A stretch of DNA of 64,000 nt, taken from NCBI RefSeq assembly GCF_030272615.1, contig NW_026729295.1, positions 48,001 through 112,000 of the forward strand, given 5' to 3'. The notes beneath the pieces are model-generated. The model ran no database searches, had not been told where the DNA came from, and saw nothing but the letters and a program-made list of their open reading frames with translations. The position numbers and the translations under genes are program-made. Position 1 is the first letter of the stretch. Each line of letters starts with the position of its first letter. Source of the stretch: Cryptomeria japonica. Lineage: Eukaryota; Streptophyta; Pinopsida; Cupressales; Cupressaceae. Shown piece by piece: positions 57,345 to 64,000 of the stretch.

Positions 57345-60300
57345 GTTTAAAGACCTTAGAACTTATTCGACTTTCCTTGTAAACCTTTTTGAATGGGTTT
57401 CAACCATGGACTAAAGCCTTGACCAAAATAAAAGGTAAGATGAAAATACAAAGACTATGGAAGACCAAGAGGTGTATGAAGTGTAGATGAATCTAGGGTA
57501 AACTTGTAATGTCCAAGAGTGTAAGACCAAAGTATGTATGTTTTTAGAATAAGGTATGGCTTCAAAAGATATGATGGATCTCTTAATGAGGTAAGTTGAC
57601 CTTGACTCAAGAAGACCAAATGAGACCCTAAGATGATAGATCATGATATGGGAATCATCTAGTGTTGTGTTGTAGTATGTTTGCAAAGTGTGATGAGGAC
57701 AAGCAAAGTAACCTTTTGACTCAAATTTGGAAAATATGTATGAGGGAAATGCAAGTAAAAGAAAATGATTGACTATGTGCGATCAAGACAAGTTGACTAA
57801 AAAATGAAGCCCTATCGGAAGCATCTTTAGAAGCTCTTTGAATCTAAAAACTTAAGCCCTTTTGTTCTTGACAATTTTTCTGTAATTTCTGAGCAGTGAA
57901 CATAGACGCAGTTTTACTAAAATCAGACTTGATTTCTGATCCTAGATGTTGTTATAGTAAACAAAGACACGATTTTTGGTGATAATGATAATTATTTTAG
58001 CTTGAGATTCATAGACATGAAAATCCAACAGAAATGCAGTTTCTGACAACACAAATGTGATTTTACATTTTTCATGGTAAATGTGATAGTATATTTCTCT
58101 AATACCTAGACGTGATTCTGCTCTACACAAACACGATTTCCCAACGTAGATGCGATTTAATCTGACATAGATGTAGTTTTGAAAATGTTGTAATTTTTTC
58201 CAATCGTGAAGTTGTTGAATGTGATCAAATCTCAATGTTTCAACTTCTAGTGGAAAGAAAAAATAGCAAAATAGTGAAGACCCAATGTCTGAAGGTATTT
58301 TTGTCCAAAAATGATAAAGAGTTTTAATTTCAAGTGTGATATTGATTTTTAAATGTCCTTGTTTGTTTTGCATATAGTTGGAAAACATGGCAGACACAAT
58401 GTTTGTTTGAAAATGTTTGATTGATTCTTTGATAATGAAAACAAGTATGAATCCTAAGGCTGGCCAAGATAATAGTTGTTGGATCTCACTTGGTTTCCCA
58501 ACTACGCTTATTCAAAGTGGATACTTAGATACTTGACCCCACTACCTCCCCTCCATGACACTTAGTTCTCTAGGCTAGCCAAGTACCAGTCCCCTTGAAA
58601 ACTCCCTATGGCGAACTTTGTATCTCTACTAAGAACCATAAGAATGTGAGATGACATCAGAGGTCCAACCTCTTGTATAAACAACTAGAAGGTTTTTACT
58701 TTCAAACACAAAAGGGTGTCTAGTAAGGGCATCCATTCTGGTGGCTATAATCAGTAGTGTGTTACACCCTATTAAATGGAAGGCTTCCCAACCTATAGAG
58801 GTTTCTCTCTATAGGGTTAACGGGGAGTCATAACATCGTTATAGTAGCATGTAACACCCGTTTCTTGCAACTTTCATCACAAAAAGTTTTATTTATAGTG
58901 GCTTGGAAGAGTTTGGCTTTAGCCCATTACCACTTGGGTCACTCCCTCTCACTTGGCCTTATGGGCTACTTGGGAGGTAGGCCCTCTAAAAGGTTTAAAA
59001 AGAAAACCTATTGCTTAAGACACAAAAGACACTTGTTAATTTTAGAGAATCGATTGAAGTGTATGCTAGACTAAAGAAGACAAAGAGAGGAATTTCAAAA
59101 ATCAAATCTTTGCCAAAGGCCCTACACTAAACATGTTAGTAGTTTTGAAATGATACCCCTCCTGTAAGCACACATGTTAGGTAAATTTTTAGAAATACCA
59201 AATGAGTTTGTGAAATAAGGGTCTTCAACAAAATGTCTTCTCCTTTCCACATAGAATTTGTTAATCCATACAAAAGAGGTTAGGGTAAAACCAAAATCTG
59301 AAAAGCCTAAAATGAAGCGAAATGAAAACTGAAAACACAAACGTGGCTATACCAGACCTAAATGTAGAAAGATGATGCAGATGCAGAAACATGGAACCAA
59401 GATGTGATTTTAGGAACCTAGACATTCAAAACGAACAAAAAAGTGGAGACACAAAAAAAAGATTACACAGACATGATTTCTAAACAAGGAGCCAAAAATC
59501 TCCGCAATAGAGATTTATGAAAAATCCTAGACTACAAAATAGAAAAACAACACTGCAAAACAAAAATGAGATAATACGAAACCTAGACATGAAAATACAT
59601 CAAAAACATGACATTAAACAACCCAGATGTGATTTCTAGATATGAAATTTGCAAAGAAAAAAGACAAATAAAAAACATAGCCAAAATCATTGCAGATGTG
59701 AAGGTTGAGCAAAAACTTGGTAAGATCAGTTACAAATGCGGGATAAAAGAGAATTATCACAAAATCTAACCTGCAACTTTTCAAAAACACAAATCTAGAA
59801 ACAAGATGTCAAAATAAAAGGGACAAGAGTCCCATCGGGTGTTCCAAAATCTATATGGTGAAAATAGATGATAAAAATAATAATATTGAAACACTAACAA
59901 ATATTCAACCACAAAAACCCTAGCCTAACAATGAAAAGCATCCACCATACACAAATGAAGATACCTAAGATCATGCAAATGAACAATAAAAAAACAAGAT
60001 ATACCATTCACATGTCAAGTAGGGTTTTAATCTCCATTGTCTCCTATCTCCATTGATCTTGTTTGATATTATTGCTCTCAGATTTTATGTGTGCACAAGA
60101 GCTCAACAAAGAACGGATTTTGGTTGATAGCTTGATCACAAAAAGGCATGATTGCATAAGATTTATTAGACACACTAACTAGGGTTAGGAAAGGAAGAGG
60201 GCATCCTCTTATATAGAGAACATTGTAGGAAATGGAGGGATAAGATTGAGAGGTGTAAACGATAAATGGTCGGCTAGGATTAAAGGGTAGGTAGAGGAAA

Positions 60301-60584
60301 TAATTGAATGATAGAGGGGGTAGGTAAGAGAAGAGAAGAATAAAGAGATGAATGACATGTGTCATAGAGGAAAAAGCTAGTGATTTAATTAAATAAATAA
60401 AGATTTATTTAATTAATAGAGGAAGCGGGATAATTTAAATAAATAAAAGTATTTTTATAAATGAGGAAAAACTTAGAAGAGGATTAATGAATCAATTTAT
60501 TTAATTAATAGAAGAATTAAGATAAAATAATTAAACAAATAAAACTATTTATTTAATTAGATAAAACAATTTTAGGTGTCTTCA
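57345..60584 (-). repeat. Probable 5' LTR and leader of the minus-strand gypsy element
   Basis: No ORF of note. The minus strand begins TGAAGACACC at 60584, a plausible LTR start. It has a TATA box at 60208-60215 and a long leader down to the gag ATG at 57344. The LTR's inner border and primer site were not found. A short degenerate motif of the type AGACACGATTTC recurs about a dozen times (57900-58180, 59400-59640). Confidence 0.4.
60208..60215 (-). promoter_or_regulatory. TATA box of the minus-strand gypsy LTR
   Basis: The minus strand reads TATATAAG within CTCTATATAAGAGGATGCCC, about 370 bases inside the putative LTR start at 60584. Transcription would start about 30 bases further, near 60180, and run toward gag at 57344. 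Confidence 0.5.
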
Positions 60585-60937
60585 GATATGCCAAAACGGG
60601 ATTCAAAATTTGTGCTCCATCATCTATCATTGTTTCTAGGAATCAATCCATACATGAAAAATTGCGATAAGATGCATCCATAGATTGCATTAAGAACTGG
60701 AGTTACAGAAAATGTGGGATGTGGGATTCATAAAACCCATTGATTATGGTTAGATTAGATTGCATTTGCATTTCATTTTCTTAAAAGCACTACATTGCAT
60801 ATAGTTTATTTTCAAGAACATCATATTCACCATTTTCATAGCATGTATTTTATGCATTCACATATAGCTGCATCAATAAAATAAGTAGATTGTCTTAGTT
60901 AATCACTTCTCTACACATGAATGAAGCAATGGTGTAG

Positions 60938-62752
60938 TGTCGTAAATTGTACACCCTTGTAGGGTGGTACAATTTCACACTTAGGTTAGCACCTGCCTTA
61001 GTGTGTTTTTCATCTTGCATTTCTCATTCCCCTTTAAGCATTTAATTAATTAACTTACTTAAATCTATGGTTATGTCTCATCACTTTACACATTACAAAG
61101 TTGGGCCCTTTACCCTAAGCATGCCCCTTTTCATTTTATTCCTCCAATGAATCATTTAATGATAAACCCTAATTATGTCTTATTTTGACCGTTTGGGCCC
61201 AATTTCGCATATCAAGACATCTTGAAATCAACTGTAACTTTGGGAAGCACTCTAATATCATCATATCTAACAACACAAAAATTTGGTGAAAAGTTGGTCG
61301 AACCCTGGCAGAAATGCACATGGTCCATGACTTTTTTCCTAAAATTTTGAGAGCACAATCCTATGATATGATAATGCTTAATCCCAAAATCTTAGTGGGA
61401 AATTTAAATCATAGGTCGGCCTAAACATGAAATTAATATCTATGGTTTCATATTTAAGAGCTCTCTTTCTTCATTTGAAGGGGGCTTCTTCTAAGAATCT
61501 AAGGGCAGGTTTTTGGAGTATTAGAGCCTTCTTTGTAGCGAAAGAGTAGGTCTTTGAAGTATTAAACAACATGCAACATTAATCTATAAATCATTCATCA
61601 AGCATCGTTTTATCAATTGGGGGATTTTGAAGATGTAGAAGAACAATAGGAGATCACCGACTGATGATTGGCTTGTACCTCTCCCTTGGGGTTTGGTATG
61701 GTTTCATGTTGTTTTCATGCCTTTGCATAAGATTTATTTTGATTCACATTCATGCTTTAGATCACTTTGCATTGTGGATTTAGAGCATTTACTTTGTCAA
61801 TTATAAGCAATTAGGGTTTCCTCTTTAGGGTTGCTCTAGGTTGTTTACTTTCATTTATAGGATCTTTCATATACACAAGGTTCTAGCACACACATTTTCA
61901 GTATATTATCAGCTATTCGTGGAGGTGGAAATCACCAACATAGGGATTTGACTAAGGCAAAACCCTATATAGCCACCCCAAACCTTCCCTTTTCAGTTGC
62001 AGGTGCGAAAACAAGAATCCAAAAGCAATTGCAAATCTGGAACAAGCATCAAAACCACTTAGAAGTCTAAGAAGTGCAAAAATGTATTAAGAACAGGGGC
62101 ATGGTGCCTTGGTATTTCCTAGGATAGTGGCATAGCACCATAGTCTTTCCCTTTGTCAGTAGGACTTGGCAGAACAACACCTTACAAATCTCAGAATCCC
62201 TCCTGTCATTTGGAGCTTGAGAATTGCAGAATTGGGACACTGACATGGCATCCTTATCCCAAACATTTCTACTCAGATTTCAGACATAGGTACACCTCTG
62301 GTTTTGCCTTCTGACCTATACTTTTCAGTAGTGCATCAGTTGCTCTTTGATCTGCATTCTTAGATTAGGATTGACTTGCTTATTTTCTTTCTAGGTTAGA
62401 TTCTATTTTCCATCATTATTCTCTGTCATTTACAACAAAGGAATAGAAAATCTAAGAGGTAATCCATGACTCTCTCTTTCTCATAAGAAGTAGCTGATGT
62501 GCATTACCTCCCTAGGCTCTTTTGTATTCTATGAGTGTGTATGAGAGTGGGATTAGGGTTTCCATACTTAGTCTCACTTTTTCGCCTACACATCTTTGGT
62601 GAACCTGATGTGAATAGAATTTCATTTAAATTGCATTGAATTGTTAGATTTAGATCTAGTTTATTTAATTTTCTTTCAAAACAAAAAAGAGATAGGTTTC
62701 TTTCATTTTCTTTGCATTGTGTATTTAAGTTTCATCCAATTTTCATTTCAAA
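60938..62752 (+). repeat. 5' LTR and leader of a plus-strand Tat-like gypsy element
   Basis: TGTCGTAAATTGTACACCC at 60938 looks like an LTR start. A TATTTAAG box at 61451-61458 could be its promoter. The inner LTR border and the primer site could not be fixed. There is no ORF until the gag ATG at 62753. The bases 60585-60937 between this and the minus-strand element hold nothing recognisable. Confidence 0.45.
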
Positions 62753-64000
62753 ATGTCAGATTTCTATTTACAAGATGTTCATGCTTTTTATGATGTATGA
62801 AATTTTGTTGATTATGAGTTTAGTAAAGATGAATTATATGAGTCTCTAGATGATTTTTTGAACCCTAAGCCTTCTAAACCCTCATTTTGCCAAAAAATAA
62901 TCAACCTTGTTACTATGTCATTTTGTGGTGATGAGAAAGATAAGTTGGATGATTCCTCTCATGGGTACATTCTTATTAACTCCTCCAATAGATATAGAAA
63001 CATAGTTGATTCCCATGATTCCCTTTATGATTTTATGTCTCCTTTTGAGTCCAAGGATAATCCTTTCAATCACTATGATCATGATTTATTGGATGATGTC
63101 ATTGATGACTTTATGTCTTTGCATAAAGTTTCAAACAAGAATAATGCATCTAAAAGGTTAATCAATATGATCAATGTGAATGAACATAGAAAACCACTTT
63201 TTGTTGTCCAAGGTGCTTTACCTTCTCAAAATTCACCTCTTCCTAATCAACCTCTTTTCACGGTTCAAGGTGGATATGGTCACAATTCCTTTAGCACTCC
63301 AAACAAACCTATGATTACGATTCAAGGAAGGAATCCCACTAAGAGTCCTTATAGCTATGCTAGAAAAATAACTAAGGAGAGTTATAATGCAATTTCCCAT
63401 ACTTATAAAACGTGAAACAATAGGAAAGCTAACCCTCCTCTGTTTGTTTCAACTCCTCTACCTAATCCTCAACTTAGTCTTCCTCAAGCACCTTGTATTT
63501 CACAAACCCTTGGTAAGGAATATGATCTTTTCGAACAAATTAAACCTACTCCTACCAAGATATCGCTTTGGGATTTTCTTTAAACTTCCTCAACTCATTA
63601 TGGAATGTTACAAGATGCCTTGAAAACATTGAATTTCCCACTCGCAGTGACATCCAATAATATGGCTTCTTTGATTCACTCTATTACATCACCTAAGGCT
63701 CAGATTATGTTTACACAAGATGAGTTGTTTTCTAGTAAAATTCAACAATAATATGATCCCTTAATGATTATGATTATCATAAATGATAGTGCGATAAGTA
63801 AAACATTAGTGGAAAATGGTTCTAGCCTTAATGTTTGTAGAATTGACTTTTTGCATAAGATCAATGTTGATACATCTATTATTAAGCCCGCTTCTCTCAC
63901 CATCAGTGGCTTCAATAATGTTGCTAAATTCTCACTAGGTATCATGACCTTGCATGTTAAGGTAGGTCTTGTTTATTTACCTACTCCTATCCATGTCATG
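62753..64000 (+). pseudogene. Tat-like gypsy gag-protease region (partial, runs off the window)
   Basis: From ATG 62753 a single frame continues to the end of the window. It is broken only by stops near 62798 (TGA), 63413 (TGA), 63580 (TAA) and 63749 (TAA). Three repeated units read FVVQGALPSQNSPLPNQP, FTVQGGYGHNSF and ITIQGRNP. The lineage-typical block LWDFL*TSSTHYGMLQDALK leads to the protease motif LVENGSSLNVCRIDFL (usual form V-D-N-G-S-A-L-N; the active-site Asp is Glu here). RT and integrase would follow outside the window. Confidence 0.75.

Noticed and set aside
1-64000. Host protein-coding genes, tRNA or rRNA genes
   Set aside because: Both strands were read for familiar domains and for tRNA-like B-box and clover-leaf signs. 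All recognisable coding sequence belongs to transposable elements. The tRNA-Met matches are 12-base primer sites only.

Overview
The window is plant nuclear DNA made almost entirely of transposable elements, nested and decayed. No intact host gene, tRNA or rRNA is visible. The density of Ty1/copia and Ty3/gypsy elements, the 4-kb chromovirus LTRs, the copia LTRs carrying C-tracts and CCGGTA-type motifs, and the insertion-within-insertion layout suggest a very large land-plant genome. A conifer or other gymnosperm is my best guess; this is inference, not proof. Nearly every coding region is broken by stops (many TAG) and frameshifts.

Layout. (1) 1-16200: the 3' part of a copia-like LTR retrotransposon whose extra ORF lies between pol and the 3' LTR (env position). 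A complete Ty3/gypsy chromovirus (1595-14344, minus strand, LTRs of about 3.98 kb) has landed inside that ORF. (2) 16354-18346: a diverged gypsy LTR followed by an initiator-Met tRNA primer site. Next comes a minus-strand unit (20674-18511) with a LINE-type RNase H fragment and an unidentified accessory ORF, then AT-rich noncoding DNA. (3) 22649-36832: a copia element (plus strand) with a second copia element (24564-32252, minus strand) inserted in its gag, flanked by a perfect AGTAT duplication. (4) About 38145-60584: a minus-strand Tat/Athila-like gypsy element with RT, RNase H and the integrase core deleted. Its gag is split by a large DNA transposon. (5) About 41843-56092: that DNA transposon, the most novel object here. 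It has degenerate terminal inverted repeats, a plus-strand DDE-like transposase pseudogene, a convergent multi-exon minus-strand gene ending in a basic nuclear-localisation-like segment, a 3.5-kb self-complementary array of about 20-bp units bounded by (GA)n and (CT)n, and a tandem array of a monomer of about 359 bp. (6) 60938-64000: the 5' end of another Tat-like gypsy element (plus strand) running off the window.

The retroelements contain the usual gag, protease, integrase, RT and RNase H parts in the order of their superfamilies, with tRNA-Met primer sites and polypurine tracts in the expected places. None looks autonomous today. The DNA transposon is also inactivated: stops in the transposase, a probable lost first catalytic Asp, and a mutated splice donor in the second gene.
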